DNA from: Pseudomonas abietaniphila
Lineage (GTDB): Bacteria > Pseudomonadota > Gammaproteobacteria > Pseudomonadales > Pseudomonadaceae
Direction: 5' to 3'
Length of the DNA stretch: 64,000 bases
Assembly: GCF_039697315.1 (NCBI RefSeq)
Contig: NZ_CP155619.1
Span: 4,712,001-4,776,000 of the forward strand
Part shown: positions 46,064 to 55,226 of the stretch, piece by piece
Position numbering within the stretch: position 1 is the stretch's first letter
How the letters are laid out: each line of letters opens with the position of its first letter
The notes under the pieces: generated by a model
Seen by the model: only the letters and a program-made list of their open reading frames with translations
Database searches by the model: none
Told to the model about the DNA's origin: nothing
Translations under genes and position numbers: made by a program

Positions 46064-46696
46064 GTGAGTCAATTTTTCCAGGTCCACCCGGAGAACCCGC
46101 AGTCGCGTCTGATCAAGCAGGCGGTCGAGATTATCAGGGCCGGCGGTCTGGTGGTTTACCCGACCGATTCGTCCTACGCCCTGGGTTGTCGAATGGAGGA
46201 CAAGACGGCGGTCGACCGTATTCGCCGCCTGCGTCAGCTGGACGACAAGCACAACTTCACCCTGATGTGCTGCGACCTGTCGCAACTGGGCACCTTTGCC
46301 AAAGTCGACACCGCGGCTTTCCGCTTGCTCAAGGCGCACACGCCGGGCCCGTACACGTTCATTCTCGGGGCGACCCGCGATGTGCCGCGACTGGTGCTGC
46401 ATCCCAAGCGCCGTACCATCGGCTTGCGGGTACCGGAGCATCCCATCGCTCAGGCGCTGCTGCGCGAGCTTGGCGAACCGCTGATGAGTGTCAGCCTGAT
46501 CATGCCGGGCGAAACCCTGCCGATGAGCGATCCCCATGAAATGCGTGAGGTGCTCGAGCATCAGGTGGACCTGATCATTGACGGCGGCGAGGGCGGGATA
46601 TCGGCCTCCACCGTGATCAATCTCGCCGAAGGCGACCCGCAGGTGGTCCGTGTGGGCTGTGGCGACCCGACGCCGTTCGGGGTCGAAGTCGAGTGA
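46064..46696 (+). CDS. yciO: YciO-type Sua5/YrdC-family protein (L-threonylcarbamoyladenylate synthase-like)
   Basis: 210 residues from GTG 46064 with AGGAAGA upstream, giving the family start MSQFFQVHPENPQ; the ATG at 46028 overlaps the preceding gene. Motifs YPTDSSYALGC, KHNFTLMC and the KR-rich loop PKRRTIGLRVPEHPI identify the YrdC fold that binds ATP/threonylcarbamoyl-AMP. YciO is a paralogue of the essential TsaC; its precise tRNA role is less certain. The scpA start overlaps its stop by 4 bases. Confidence 0.88.
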   Translation: MSQFFQVHPENPQSRLIKQAVEIIRAGGLVVYPTDSSYALGCRMEDKTAVDRIRRLRQLDDKHNFTLMCCDLSQLGTFAKVDTAAFRLLKAHTPGPYTFILGATRDVPRLVLHPKRRTIGLRVPEHPIAQALLRELGEPLMSVSLIMPGETLPMSDPHEMREVLEHQVDLIIDGGEGGISASTVINLAEGDPQVVRVGCGDPTPFGVEVE

Positions 46697-47526
46697 CCGA
46701 CCTCGAAACGCCTGGCGCTGCAGTGCTCGATCCGCAAGCCGATGCCCAGCAGGAGCTGCCCTTTGCGATGGTCTACGGTCAGGCCGTCACGCAGATGCCG
46801 CTTGACCTGTACATTCCACCGGATGCGCTGGAAGTCTTTCTCGAGGCCTTCGAAGGCCCGCTCGACCTTCTGCTGTACCTGATTCGCAAACAGAACATCA
46901 ACATCCTTGACATCCCGGTAGCGGAAATCACTCGCCAGTACATGGGTTACGTCGAGCTGATGAAGACCGTGCGCCTGGAGCTGGCCGCCGAATACCTGGT
47001 GATGGCCGCGATGCTCGCCGAGATCAAATCGCGCATGCTGTTACCACGCTCGGAATCGGTGGAAGAGGAAGAGGACGATCCGCGCGCTGAACTGATTCGT
47101 CGCTTGCAGGAATACGAGCGCTTCAAGGCCGCCGCCGAAGGCATCGACGGATTGTCCCGCGTCGGGCGCGATGTGGTGGTGCCGAAGCTCGACGCGCCGG
47201 AAGCGCGGGCGCGCAAGTTGTTACCCGATGTCGCGCTGGAAGAATTGTTGATCTCCATGGCCGAGGTGCTGCGCCGTGGCGACATGTTCGAAAGCCATCA
47301 GGTCAGCCGCGAAGCGCTCTCGACCCGCGAGCGGATGAGCGATGTCCTGGAGCGCCTCAAAGGTGCCGGATTCGTGCCCTTTGCCGAGCTGTTCACGGCC
47401 GAGGAAGGGCGTCTGGGTGTGGTCGTGACGTTTATGGCCGTCCTGGAGTTGGTCAAGGAGCAACTGGTCGAGCTGGTGCAGAACGAACCTTTCGCTGTCA
47501 TTCATGTGCGCGCACGAGCCGAATAA
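46693..47526 (+). CDS. scpA: Segregation and condensation protein A
   Basis: 277 residues from GTG 46693, overlapping the yciO stop (GTGA). The kleisin N-terminal domain has FEGPLDLLLYLIRKQNINIL (about 53-72) and MLAEIKSRMLLPRSE; the C-terminal winged helix ends VTFMAVLELVKEQLVELVQN. ScpA is the kleisin bridging SMC heads in chromosome condensation and works with ScpB encoded next. The N terminus is about 45 residues longer than in many ScpA proteins. Confidence 0.94.
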   Translation: MTDLETPGAAVLDPQADAQQELPFAMVYGQAVTQMPLDLYIPPDALEVFLEAFEGPLDLLLYLIRKQNINILDIPVAEITRQYMGYVELMKTVRLELAAEYLVMAAMLAEIKSRMLLPRSESVEEEEDDPRAELIRRLQEYERFKAAAEGIDGLSRVGRDVVVPKLDAPEARARKLLPDVALEELLISMAEVLRRGDMFESHQVSREALSTRERMSDVLERLKGAGFVPFAELFTAEEGRLGVVVTFMAVLELVKEQLVELVQNEPFAVIHVRARAE

Positions 47527-47543
47527 AGAGCAAGAGCTGACCG

Positions 47544-48335
47544 ATGAACCTGAACGAACCCCGCGAACTCGCGCCGCTGCTCGAAGCCTTCCTGCTGGCC
47601 TCGGGTAAACCCCAATCGCTCGAGCGGCTGTACGAGCTGTTCGAGGAGGGCGAGCGTCCCGAGCCCGCCGTCTTCAAGAAAGCCCTGACGTTGCTGAGCA
47701 AATCCTGCGACAACCGCGCGTTTGAATTGAAGGAAGTGGCGACGGGGTATCGCCTGCAGATTCGCGAAAAGTTCGCCCCGTGGGTCGGTCGCCTGTGGGA
47801 GGAACGCCCGCAGCGGTATTCCCGCGCGCTGCTTGAAACCATGGCCTTGATCGCCTACCGGCAGCCGATTACGCGGGGCGAAATCGAAGATGTGCGCGGT
47901 GTGGCGGTCAACAGCAACATCGTCAAGACCTTGCTTGAGCGTGAATGGATCAGGATCGTCGGTTACCGCGATGTGCCGGGCAAGCCCGCGATGTTTGCCA
48001 CCACCAAGGCGTTTCTCGATCACTTCAACCTGAAAAATCTCGACGAGCTGCCGCCGCTGGCCGACCTTCGCGAAATGGAAGCCGAGCCGATCCTGGACTT
48101 CGACGACGCCCCGGTGCCCGCGCATTTGCAGGCGCTGGCCGATGCCAGTCTGGAAGCGGACCCCGACGCCGAGCCCGAACCCCCGCGCGATGAAACCAGT
48201 TTCCGCAGCCTGCTGGCTGAACTCGACACCATGGAACAGGGCCTGAAAACCGATTTCGACGATTTATTGCTCGATGAGGGCGATAAAGAGTCTGAATTGG
48301 AAGACGAGCCGGCGGACGACGAAGATCCGCGGTAG
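47544..48335 (+). CDS. scpB: Segregation and condensation protein B
   Basis: 263 residues. Two winged-helix domains occupy the first ~175 residues (ETMALIAYRQPITRGEIEDVRGVAVNSNIV is the hallmark stretch, positions about 105-134). A long acidic, low-complexity C-terminal tail follows, usual in pseudomonads. Dimeric kleisin-associated partner of ScpA in the SMC-ScpAB complex. The gap from scpA is 17 bp. Confidence 0.94.
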   Translation: MNLNEPRELAPLLEAFLLASGKPQSLERLYELFEEGERPEPAVFKKALTLLSKSCDNRAFELKEVATGYRLQIREKFAPWVGRLWEERPQRYSRALLETMALIAYRQPITRGEIEDVRGVAVNSNIVKTLLEREWIRIVGYRDVPGKPAMFATTKAFLDHFNLKNLDELPPLADLREMEAEPILDFDDAPVPAHLQALADASLEADPDAEPEPPRDETSFRSLLAELDTMEQGLKTDFDDLLLDEGDKESELEDEPADDEDPR

Positions 48336-48379
48336 GCAATGAGTTGCGGTCGCCACAACATTGCGTGAGGCGAGATCCC

Positions 48380-48468
48380 GTGGGAGCGAATTCATTCGCG
48401 AGAGGCCCATAAGGCCTACACATCCTTTTTTGCCTGAACATTTTTTCGCGAATGAATTCGCTCCCACA
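48380..48468. repeat. REPIN, GAATTCATTCGCG class
   Basis: CGTGGGAGCGAATTCATTCG at 48380 pairs with CGCGAATGAATTCGCTCCCA ending at 48468; the spacer contains a second small palindrome (AGGCCCATAAGGCCT). It separates scpB from the DUF1289 gene. Confidence 0.9.
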
Positions 48469-48494
48469 GTGTTATCGCGGTGGCTAAAGAAACC

Positions 48495-48683
48495 ATGAGC
48501 ACCAAAGACCCCTGCATCAGCGTCTGCAAATTCGACGACGACATCTGCCTCGGTTGCGGGCGCAGCAAGCGCGAGATCAAGTCGTGGAAGAAGATGGACA
48601 AGGACGAAAAACGCTCGGTGCTGGCCGAGTCGGCCATGAGGCTGATCAAGCTCAAGGCGTCCGGTCGGCGGAAAAAGAAGTGA
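48495..48683 (+). CDS. DUF1289-family small cysteine protein
   Basis: 62 residues from ATG 48495 (GTG 48480 would add five). The conserved pattern C-x3-C-x6-C-x2-C (DPCISVCKFDDDICLGCGRS) defines DUF1289, probably a small metal- or Fe-S-binding module, followed by a Lys-rich tail. Function unknown. It sits between scpB and rluB on the same strand. Confidence 0.88.
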   Translation: MSTKDPCISVCKFDDDICLGCGRSKREIKSWKKMDKDEKRSVLAESAMRLIKLKASGRRKKK

Positions 48684-48892
48684 GCCAGCCAGCGTTATCG
48701 GCGTTTTCGTCTAGTCTCTGATGCGCAACGCGCGCCATGAGCGTATGATTCGCGACCTTTTGGCGATCCACACTCGCCACAGGATTCAGTTTTCAGCCCT
48801 TCTGGACCGGAGAGTCTCTCCTGGCCAGGCGCAGGGCAACAGGTCGTGCCCACTCGCGCACGCCCTGATTCGACACACCGGGAGGTGCCCAG

Positions 48893-50122
48893 ATGAGTGA
48901 ACAAGACAAGCAGGACAAAGAGATCGGCCCAGCAGGCGAAAAACTGCAAAAGGTCCTCGCACGCATTGGCGTCGGCTCGCGCCGTGACGTCGAAGCCTGG
49001 ATCGGCGAAGGCCGCATCAAGGTCAACGGCGTTCAGGCAAGCCTGGGGCAGCGCGTCGATCTGCATGACGCCATCACCGTTGACGGTCGCGTTATCCGTC
49101 GCGAAGAAGCGGCCGAAACCGTCCGCCGCGTCATCATGTACAACAAGCCAGACGGCGAAATCTGCACCCGTGACGACCCTGAAGGCCGTCCGACCGTGTT
49201 TGATCGTCTGCCGCGCCCGAAAGAAGGCCGCTGGATCAACATCGGTCGTCTGGACATCAACACCACCGGTTTGCTGATGTTCACCACCGACGGCGAGCTG
49301 GCCAACCGCCTGATGCACCCCTCGTTCGAAATGGACCGCGAGTACGCCGTGCGTGTGCGTGGCGAAGTCGACGACGACATGCTGCTGCGCCTGAAGAACG
49401 GCGTGATCCTGGAAGACGGTCCAGCGCGTTTCACCGACATCCAGCAAGCGCCGGGCGGTGAAGGTTTCAACCACTGGTACCACTGCGTGGTGATGGAAGG
49501 CCGTAACCGCGAAGTCCGCCGCCTGTGGGAATCCCAGGGGCTGGTGGTCAGCCGTCTTAAGCGCGTGCGTTTCGGTCCGGTGTTCCTCAATTCCGACCTG
49601 CCGATGGGTCGCTGGCGCGAAATGAGTCAGCAGGAAGTCGACATCCTCAGCGCCGAAGTGGGCCTGAAGCCGGTTGCCATGCCGCAAATGAATGCCAAGA
49701 CCAAGGACAAGCTGGAGCGTCTTCAGCGCCAGTCTTCGCGTCCATTGGGCAAAGGCGAACGCGTGCGTCAGCTGCGTCCGGCCAAGGATGCGGTGCCTGC
49801 CGAGCGTGCACCTCGCGAGCCGCGCATGGCCGACGGCGAGCGCCCTGCGCGCAAGCCGGCCGAAGGAGGTCGTCCGGCCCGTACCCCACGTCCGGCCGCC
49901 GGCGGTCGTAGCGACAGCCGTGGTGAAAACCGTGGCGACAGCAGCCGCGGCACGCCAGTGGCCGAACGTCCGAGCGACATGAACAAGCGCCCGGCCAAGC
50001 CGAAGACCTCGCGTCCCGGCATCAAGCTGGTCGACGACGGCAAAACCCCGTCCGGCAAGCGCCGCGGCGCCCCGGCGGGCTCCGGTCAGCGCCCGGGCTT
50101 TGGTCGTCGCAAGCCTGAGTGA
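48893..50122 (+). CDS. rluB: 23S rRNA pseudouridine(2605) synthase RluB
   Basis: 409 residues. S4-like RNA-binding domain (about 17-70: KLQKVLARIGVGSRRDVEAW), then the RsuA-type catalytic domain with nucleophile D121 (GRLDINTTGLLMFTTDGELA). A ~140-residue basic low-complexity tail rich in R/K/P/A/G, typical of pseudomonad RluB, follows and probably aids rRNA binding. It modifies U2605 of 23S rRNA. AGGAGGT-like SD (GGGAGGTGCCCAG) is present. It ends in an intrinsic terminator. Confidence 0.93.
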   Translation: MSEQDKQDKEIGPAGEKLQKVLARIGVGSRRDVEAWIGEGRIKVNGVQASLGQRVDLHDAITVDGRVIRREEAAETVRRVIMYNKPDGEICTRDDPEGRPTVFDRLPRPKEGRWINIGRLDINTTGLLMFTTDGELANRLMHPSFEMDREYAVRVRGEVDDDMLLRLKNGVILEDGPARFTDIQQAPGGEGFNHWYHCVVMEGRNREVRRLWESQGLVVSRLKRVRFGPVFLNSDLPMGRWREMSQQEVDILSAEVGLKPVAMPQMNAKTKDKLERLQRQSSRPLGKGERVRQLRPAKDAVPAERAPREPRMADGERPARKPAEGGRPARTPRPAAGGRSDSRGENRGDSSRGTPVAERPSDMNKRPAKPKTSRPGIKLVDDGKTPSGKRRGAPAGSGQRPGFGRRKPE

Positions 50123-50137
50123 TTGCGGTGTGAAATA

Positions 50138-50168
50138 AAAAACGCCAGTCGAGAGACTGGCGTTTTTG
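50138..50168 (+). terminator. Intrinsic terminator after rluB (probably bidirectional)
   Basis: AAAAACGCCAGTCGAGAGAC followed by TGGCGTTTTTG: an 8-10-bp stem with a four-base loop, with A and T runs on both flanks. It can end rluB and the converging minus-strand M29-like gene. Confidence 0.92.
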
Positions 50169-50224
50169 TTTCTGTCGCAAAGGCCCGTGTGGAAGTGAGC
50201 TGGGCGCGGCCATTAAATCCACGC

Positions 50225-51199
50225 CTAAACGCTTAGATGGAACGCCCCGTCAAACACCACGCGTTTATCCACAGCCAGCCTTCCACTGTTGAAGATCAAG
50301 TCCAGGTGATGGCTGCCTTTTGCGCCGCCGCCGAGCCCCAGATGCAGACCGCAATGGCGTTCTTCGAACCCGGCGTTGCGGGCATACAGCCGGGTCACGC
50401 CCTCGTTGGTGCCGATGCCCAGTTCCTCGACTCGCCGGTTGGACGGGTTGGCATCGAGGTATTTGTTGAAATCATTTTCCAGCCCCGGCACGTCGGTCGC
50501 GACGCGGGTGATGGTGGAATTTTCGATCCACAGTTCCAGCGGTGATTCGATGACCCCGTATTTGCGCGCGAACGGGATCGTGCTGAGAAAGGTGCCGACG
50601 AATTTCACGTGGCCATTGATCGAGTCGCTGTGGGTGGCGATCTCACCTGGCGCCAGGTCGTAATTGCCGACCCCATTGATGTTGGTCCATTTCTTCAACT
50701 CTCGTAGCGGCGCTTCGAAGTAAGAACCACGTTCATCGCTGAAGCTCAGCGTCTCGCCTTGATTCATATGGTCGATCAGGGCAGCGTTCAGGTGTGCGAT
50801 ACGTTCGGGTTTGACGCTGAAGGTATCGTAGAAATAGCGGCCATAGTCCTTGAACAGGAGGGACTTCTTCCATTGATCCGACATCACCGTCTGCAACGAG
50901 CGAATGAAGGCCGGGCCTTCGGCGCTCGGATTGGGCAGGGTCGAGGCATCGTAGAACAGCACGTAGAGGTCGGCTTGAGTAATGGCTTGAGCCAACTCCT
51001 CAATGGGGGACGTATCAAGTGCCATCGTACTGAAGCGAAAGGCATCGCGGGCGGTGGAGCTTTCGACGATGTTGCCGACGATCGCTGTGTAATCTTCGGT
51101 GTGGGCCAGCAATACCTTGGGTGAGGCCATGCCGTCGATAGCAGGGTGGTGTTGCAGGTAATAAAGAAAGTGCTCGATTGCGCTGCTCTGTTCCGTCAT
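50225..51199 (-). CDS. M29 aminopeptidase / NicX-like metalloenzyme, function unknown
   Basis: 324 residues, shorter than classical M29 aminopeptidases. The C-terminal half shows the M29/NicX-like metal residues in order: E186 (PGEIAT), E258/E259 (VEELGIGTN), H282/H286 (ERHCGLHLGLGGG) and H297/H298-L-D300 (GSHHLDLIF). Relatives include dinuclear-metal aminopeptidases and the Fe(II) ring-cleaving enzyme NicX, so either peptidase or dioxygenase chemistry is possible. Placing it in this superfamily is moderately sure; the substrate is not. Upstream on the same strand are a strong intrinsic terminator and a 45-residue ORF that may be its peptide partner. Confidence 0.72.
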   Translation of the reverse strand: MTEQSSAIEHFLYYLQHHPAIDGMASPKVLLAHTEDYTAIVGNIVESSTARDAFRFSTMALDTSPIEELAQAITQADLYVLFYDASTLPNPSAEGPAFIRSLQTVMSDQWKKSLLFKDYGRYFYDTFSVKPERIAHLNAALIDHMNQGETLSFSDERGSYFEAPLRELKKWTNINGVGNYDLAPGEIATHSDSINGHVKFVGTFLSTIPFARKYGVIESPLELWIENSTITRVATDVPGLENDFNKYLDANPSNRRVEELGIGTNEGVTRLYARNAGFEERHCGLHLGLGGGAKGSHHLDLIFNSGRLAVDKRVVFDGAFHLSV

Positions 51200-51222
51200 G
51201 GGGGCGCTCCGTTGTAAAGGCT

Positions 51223-51261
51223 GAAAACAAAAAGGGCGAACGCGTCAGACGCGCTCGCCCT
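51223..51261 (-). terminator. Intrinsic terminator/attenuator between the 45-aa ORF and the M29-like gene
   Basis: On the minus strand AGGGCGAGCGCG-TCTGA-CGCGTTCGCCCT forms an 11-pair stem with one mismatch, followed by TTTTGTTTT. It begins 10 bases after the small ORF's stop and leaves 23 bases before the M29-like ATG. Most transcripts would end here, with read-through giving less enzyme mRNA. Confidence 0.85.
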
Positions 51262-51270
51262 CTGTCTGCT

Positions 51271-51408
51271 TTAGAACGGCCACATCGCGGTGCCGAACGC
51301 CACCACTGCGTCGGCTTGCATCATCTCCACGGCAGCATCATGAGTCGGTGCTTCAAACCAATCGTCCAGTTGCAGTTCTTCTTCCAGAGTTTGTTCCACA
51401 GATTGCAT
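51271..51408 (-). CDS. 45-residue acidic peptide, candidate precursor or leader peptide
   Basis: From ATG 51408 with the strong SD CAGGAGATTCACC. The peptide (MQSVEQTLEEELQLDDWFEA, later GTAMWPF at the end) has ten acidic residues, no Lys, Arg or Cys, one His, and an uncharged hydrophobic last 12 residues ending Trp-Pro-Phe. An acidic N-terminal region with a short uncharged C-terminal core is the layout of many ribosomal peptide precursors. An intrinsic terminator and an M29/NicX-like enzyme gene follow on the same strand. I recognise no named family. A regulatory leader peptide or a small stand-alone protein is the alternative. Confidence 0.6.
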   Translation of the reverse strand: MQSVEQTLEEELQLDDWFEAPTHDAAVEMMQADAVVAFGTAMWPF

Positions 51409-51944
51409 AGGTGAATCTCCTGAGAATGACGTACTTGCCGAATGCGACGAGGCCAGTGCAGACAGTGCCTGTGGCGGCCTCATCAGGGAAGCACACTGAC
51501 CTTCGTGGCCAGCAGCGATGAAAAAACTAGTTCAATAGTCCGACTGTTGCAAAAGAAATTTCAGACGCGAAATGCTGGCAATTTGCCTAAAAAACAAAAA
51601 CTTGCTGGAAAAACAACGCCAGAGCTGAAGCGTTTCTGCTGAATTTTATTTACGACGGAATTGTGTCGGTTTTCCCAAATTTTCCGTGTCATTCAAACGC
51701 TAAATAGTCTGACGTTTAGCCAAAACCCTCGTATTTGCCGGGGCAGACCTTTGACCGATCGCACAGCTTTTCTCGGCCAGCCGCAAGTTTGCCGGTGTAC
51801 AATGCGCCGCGTTTTTTCTGTGAATCATCGGCGTATGAACGCCACCCAGACTCGGGGTTTACCCACTCCGTCTTTCATTCCGCCGCGTCATGAGCGCGTC
51901 GGGTTCGATTCCGTCACAGACAAGAACAAGAAGGTGACTATCCC
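51409..51944. other. AT-rich gene-free stretch between divergent small ORF and aroP
   Basis: 536 bp, clearly more AT-rich than its flanks from 51530 to 51700 (CTAAAAAACAAAAACTTGCT). It should hold the promoter of the 45-residue ORF (minus) and of aroP (plus, possible extended -10 GTACAAT near 51796). No convincing gene seen. Confidence 0.5.
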
Positions 51945-53369
51945 ATGAGTGAACACATGTCCCATTCGGGTGACTTGAAGCGTGGTCTTAAAAACCGTCA
52001 CATCCAGCTGATCGCCCTGGGTGGCGCCATCGGCACAGGATTGTTCCTGGGGTCGGCGGGCGTTCTGAAATCGGCGGGTCCGTCGATGATTCTTGGCTAT
52101 GCCCTGTGCGGCTTCATCGCCTTCATGATCATGCGCCAGCTGGGCGAAATGATCGTCGAGGAGCCGGTTGCCGGGTCGTTCAGCCATTTTGCTCACAAGT
52201 ATTGGGGTGGTTTCGCCGGCTTTCTGTCCGGCTGGAACTGCTGGGTGCTGTACATCCTGGTCGGCATGTCCGAGCTGACCGCGGTCGGAAAATACATTCA
52301 GTACTGGTGGCCGGAAATCCCGGCCTGGGCGTCGGCGGCTGTGTTCTTCCTGATGATCAACGTCATCAACCTGGCCAACGTCAAAGTCTTCGGCGAGGCG
52401 GAGTTCTGGTTCGCGATCATCAAGGTCGTGGCCATTTTGGGGATGATCGCGCTGGGCAGTTACATGCTGGTCAGTGGCAGCGGCGGTCCGCAGGCCTCCG
52501 TCAGTAACCTGTGGGACCACGGTGGGTTCTTCCCCAATGGTGTGAGCGGTCTGGTGATGGCCCTGGCCTTCATCATGTTTTCGTTCGGCGGTCTGGAAAT
52601 GCTGGGGTTCACCGCGGCCGAAGCCGATCAACCGCGAACCATCATTCCCAAAGCGATCAATCAGGTGATCTACCGCATCCTTATTTTTTACATCGGTTCT
52701 TTGGTGGTCCTGCTGTCGTTGACCCCATGGGATGCGTTGCTGGTTGATCTGAACGCATCGGGCGATGCCTACAGCGGCAGCCCGTTCGTGCATGTGTTCT
52801 CGATGCTCGGCAGCACGACAGCTGCACACATTCTCAACTTTGTGGTGCTGACGGCCGCGTTGTCGGTGTACAACAGCGGCACCTATTGCAACGCGCGGAT
52901 GCTGTTTGGCATGGCCGAGCAGGGCGATGCGCCGCAATCGCTGGCGCGGGTCGATGGTCGTGGGGTGCCGGTCCGGGCGATTCTGGTGTCGGCGGCGGTG
53001 ACGTTGATCGCGGTGTTGCTCAACTACCTGATCCCGCAGAATGCGCTGGAACTGTTGATGTCACTGGTGGTTGCGACGCTGGTGATCAACTGGGCGATGA
53101 TCAGCTACTCGCACCTGAAATTCCGCCAGTACATGACCCGTAAGGACCGGCAGCCGCTGTTCAAGGCGCTTTGGTATCCGTTTGGCAACTACCTGTGCCT
53201 GGCGTTTGTGGTGCTGATCCTGGGCATCATGCTGATGATTCCGGGCATTCAGGTGTCGGTTTACGCGATTCCGGTGTGGCTGGTGGTCATGTGGGTGTTC
53301 TACGTGATCAAGAACAAGCGCCACGCTGACGGCGAGTCGATGGCGCAGCGGACATCGATCATTAAATAG
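51945..53369 (+). CDS. aroP: Aromatic amino-acid permease (AroP-like APC transporter)
   Basis: 474 residues with twelve membrane helices. The N-terminal RGLKNRHIQLIALGGAIGTGLFLGS and EMIVEEPVAGSFSHFAHKYW are amino-acid-transporter (AAT) family signatures shared by AroP/PheP/GabP. Sequence alone does not fix the substrate. The position beside arfB and close to phhABC/phhR, as for the second AroP of P. aeruginosa (from memory), points to Phe/Tyr/Trp uptake feeding the phh pathway. Confidence 0.85.
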   Translation: MSEHMSHSGDLKRGLKNRHIQLIALGGAIGTGLFLGSAGVLKSAGPSMILGYALCGFIAFMIMRQLGEMIVEEPVAGSFSHFAHKYWGGFAGFLSGWNCWVLYILVGMSELTAVGKYIQYWWPEIPAWASAAVFFLMINVINLANVKVFGEAEFWFAIIKVVAILGMIALGSYMLVSGSGGPQASVSNLWDHGGFFPNGVSGLVMALAFIMFSFGGLEMLGFTAAEADQPRTIIPKAINQVIYRILIFYIGSLVVLLSLTPWDALLVDLNASGDAYSGSPFVHVFSMLGSTTAAHILNFVVLTAALSVYNSGTYCNARMLFGMAEQGDAPQSLARVDGRGVPVRAILVSAAVTLIAVLLNYLIPQNALELLMSLVVATLVINWAMISYSHLKFRQYMTRKDRQPLFKALWYPFGNYLCLAFVVLILGIMLMIPGIQVSVYAIPVWLVVMWVFYVIKNKRHADGESMAQRTSIIK

Positions 53370-53418
53370 GGACAGGCGGCGCATGGCGCGCCGCGATTTC
53401 TCATCAAACGGCAACGCT

Positions 53419-53508
53419 TGTGGGAGCGAGCTTGCTCGCGAAGGCGTAAGGTCAGGCCATCAATATCATTTGACTGGACGCATTCGCGAGCAAGTTCGCT
53501 CCCACAGG
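53419..53508. repeat. REPIN, GAGCTTGCTCGCG class
   Basis: TGTGGGAGCGAGCTTGCTCG at 53419 pairs with CGCGAGCAAGTTCGCTCCCA ending near 53508. It separates aroP and arfB. Confidence 0.9.
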
Positions 53509-53543
53509 TTTGATGTTCGCCCTCACAGGTTCAGGCACGTCCC

Positions 53544-53957
53544 ATGCTGATCATCTCCAACAACGTGCATCTCCCGGACAACGAGGTCGAGCTGACGGCC
53601 ATTCGTGCGCAAGGCGCGGGCGGTCAGAACGTCAACAAGGTGTCCAGTGCGGTGCACCTGCGGTTCGACATCAATGCGTCGTCCTTGCCGCCGTTTTACA
53701 AGGGGCGGCTGCTGGCACTGAGCGACAGTCGAATCACCAGTGACGGCGTGATCATCATCAAGGCCCAGCAATACCGCACCCAGGAACAGAATCGCGCGGA
53801 CGCGTTGGAGCGGCTGAGCGAATTGATCGTCAGCGCGGCGAAGGTCGAGAAAAAGCGCCGGCCAACCAAGCCGACGCTGGGGTCAAAGACGCGCAGGCTG
53901 GAGTCCAAATCCAAGCGCGGATCGATCAAGGCGGGGCGGGGGAAAGTGGATTTTTGA
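53544..53957 (+). CDS. arfB: Alternative ribosome-rescue factor B (YaeJ-like peptidyl-tRNA hydrolase)
   Basis: 137 residues with the class I release-factor GGQ motif at 26-28 ([13 protein letters not shown]) and a Lys/Arg-rich C-terminal tail (from about 95) that enters the empty mRNA channel of stalled ribosomes. It hydrolyses peptidyl-tRNA in non-stop complexes. Length and tail distinguish it from RF1/RF2. Confidence 0.94.
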   Translation: MLIISNNVHLPDNEVELTAIRAQGAGGQNVNKVSSAVHLRFDINASSLPPFYKGRLLALSDSRITSDGVIIIKAQQYRTQEQNRADALERLSELIVSAAKVEKKRRPTKPTLGSKTRRLESKSKRGSIKAGRGKVDF

Positions 53958-54005
53958 GGTCGCGACAGGGCTGTCATAGCAGAAGATGTGGCAGCCCTGT
54001 ATCCG

Positions 54006-55226
54006 TCAGACTGGCGCCGCTTTGTCCCGCATCACTTTCCCCTGTTTGTACAGGTAGATGCTCAGCCCCAGCCCGCCGAGCGAGGCCAGTGCCGCGAACA
54101 GAAAGATCGAGGAGAAGCCGAAGCCTGCGGCCACAGCGCCCGCCACCGGACCGGTAATCCCCAGCGACAAGTCGATGAACAGCGAATACGCGCCCACCGC
54201 CGCACCTCGACTGGCCGCGGGCACCAGATTCACGGCCTCGACACCCAGCGCCGGGAACACCAGCGAGAAGCCGAAACCGGTCAGCGCGGCGCCTGCCAGC
54301 GCCAGATTGGGATTGGGCGCCAGCCACAACAGCAGCAAGCCCAACGCCTCGACCGACAGGCAGGCAATCGCCACGCGGAAACCGCCAATGCGGTTGATCA
54401 TGTTGCCGAACAGCAGTCTCGCGCCGATGAAGCAGGCGCCGAACAGGCTCAGGCACAGCACTGCATTCGGCCACGTGTGGCTCGCGTAATACAGGGTGAT
54501 GAAGGTCGCGATGGTGCCGAAGCCGATGGACCCCAGTGCCAGGCCCGTCCCGTGCGGGAGCACCAGACCGAGCACGTGCAGGAACGGCATGCGTTCGCCG
54601 TGCACGATGGGCGCGGGCGTCTTTTTCCACGCCAGCGAAATCCCCAGCGCCGCCAGCAGCATGATGCTCACGCCCATGCTCCACAGCCCCATGGCATTCA
54701 CCAGCAAGACGCCCAGTGGCGCGCCGATGGCCAATGCGCCGTAGCTGGCGATGCCGTTCCAGGAAATCACCTTGGCGGTGTTCGCGGCGCCCACTCGGCC
54801 AATTCCCCAACCGATCGAACCCGAACCCACCAGGCTCTCGGCGCTACCCAGCACCAGACGACCGATGAACAGGCTGATCAGGCTCGCCATCGGCCAGGCA
54901 TCGAGCCATCCGGCCAGCAGCATGAACACGCCGCTCAGCCCGCACCCGAACAGGCCGATGATCACGGCTTTCTTCGGCCCCTTGGTGTCGATGATGCGCC
55001 CGGCATACGGGCGACTGAGCAACGTCGCCAGGTACTGAACGCTGATCACGAGACCGGCAGCCACGGCACCGAACCCGAGGTCCGTGTGGACGTAACCTGG
55101 CAGCACCGCTAGGGGAATGCCGATGTTCAGGTAACCGATGAACGTGAACAGAACAATGGAAACGACCTGAAGCGTGACGGCGATAGGACGGGGTGTAGCG
55201 GCGCTTGAAGCGTCTGGCATGGGCAT
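54006..55226 (-). CDS. MFS transporter (YfcJ/YhhS-type)
   Basis: 406 residues from ATG 55226 (another ATG two codons on); a longer frame adds 28 non-family residues. Twelve membrane helices, MFS loop motif [17 protein letters not shown] between helices 2 and 3 and the central [15 protein letters not shown]. YfcJ-like efflux proteins have broad or unknown substrates. No operon partner: the adjacent arfB converges. Confidence 0.87.
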   Translation of the reverse strand: MPMPDASSAATPRPIAVTLQVVSIVLFTFIGYLNIGIPLAVLPGYVHTDLGFGAVAAGLVISVQYLATLLSRPYAGRIIDTKGPKKAVIIGLFGCGLSGVFMLLAGWLDAWPMASLISLFIGRLVLGSAESLVGSGSIGWGIGRVGAANTAKVISWNGIASYGALAIGAPLGVLLVNAMGLWSMGVSIMLLAALGISLAWKKTPAPIVHGERMPFLHVLGLVLPHGTGLALGSIGFGTIATFITLYYASHTWPNAVLCLSLFGACFIGARLLFGNMINRIGGFRVAIACLSVEALGLLLLWLAPNPNLALAGAALTGFGFSLVFPALGVEAVNLVPAASRGAAVGAYSLFIDLSLGITGPVAGAVAAGFGFSSIFLFAALASLGGLGLSIYLYKQGKVMRDKAAPV

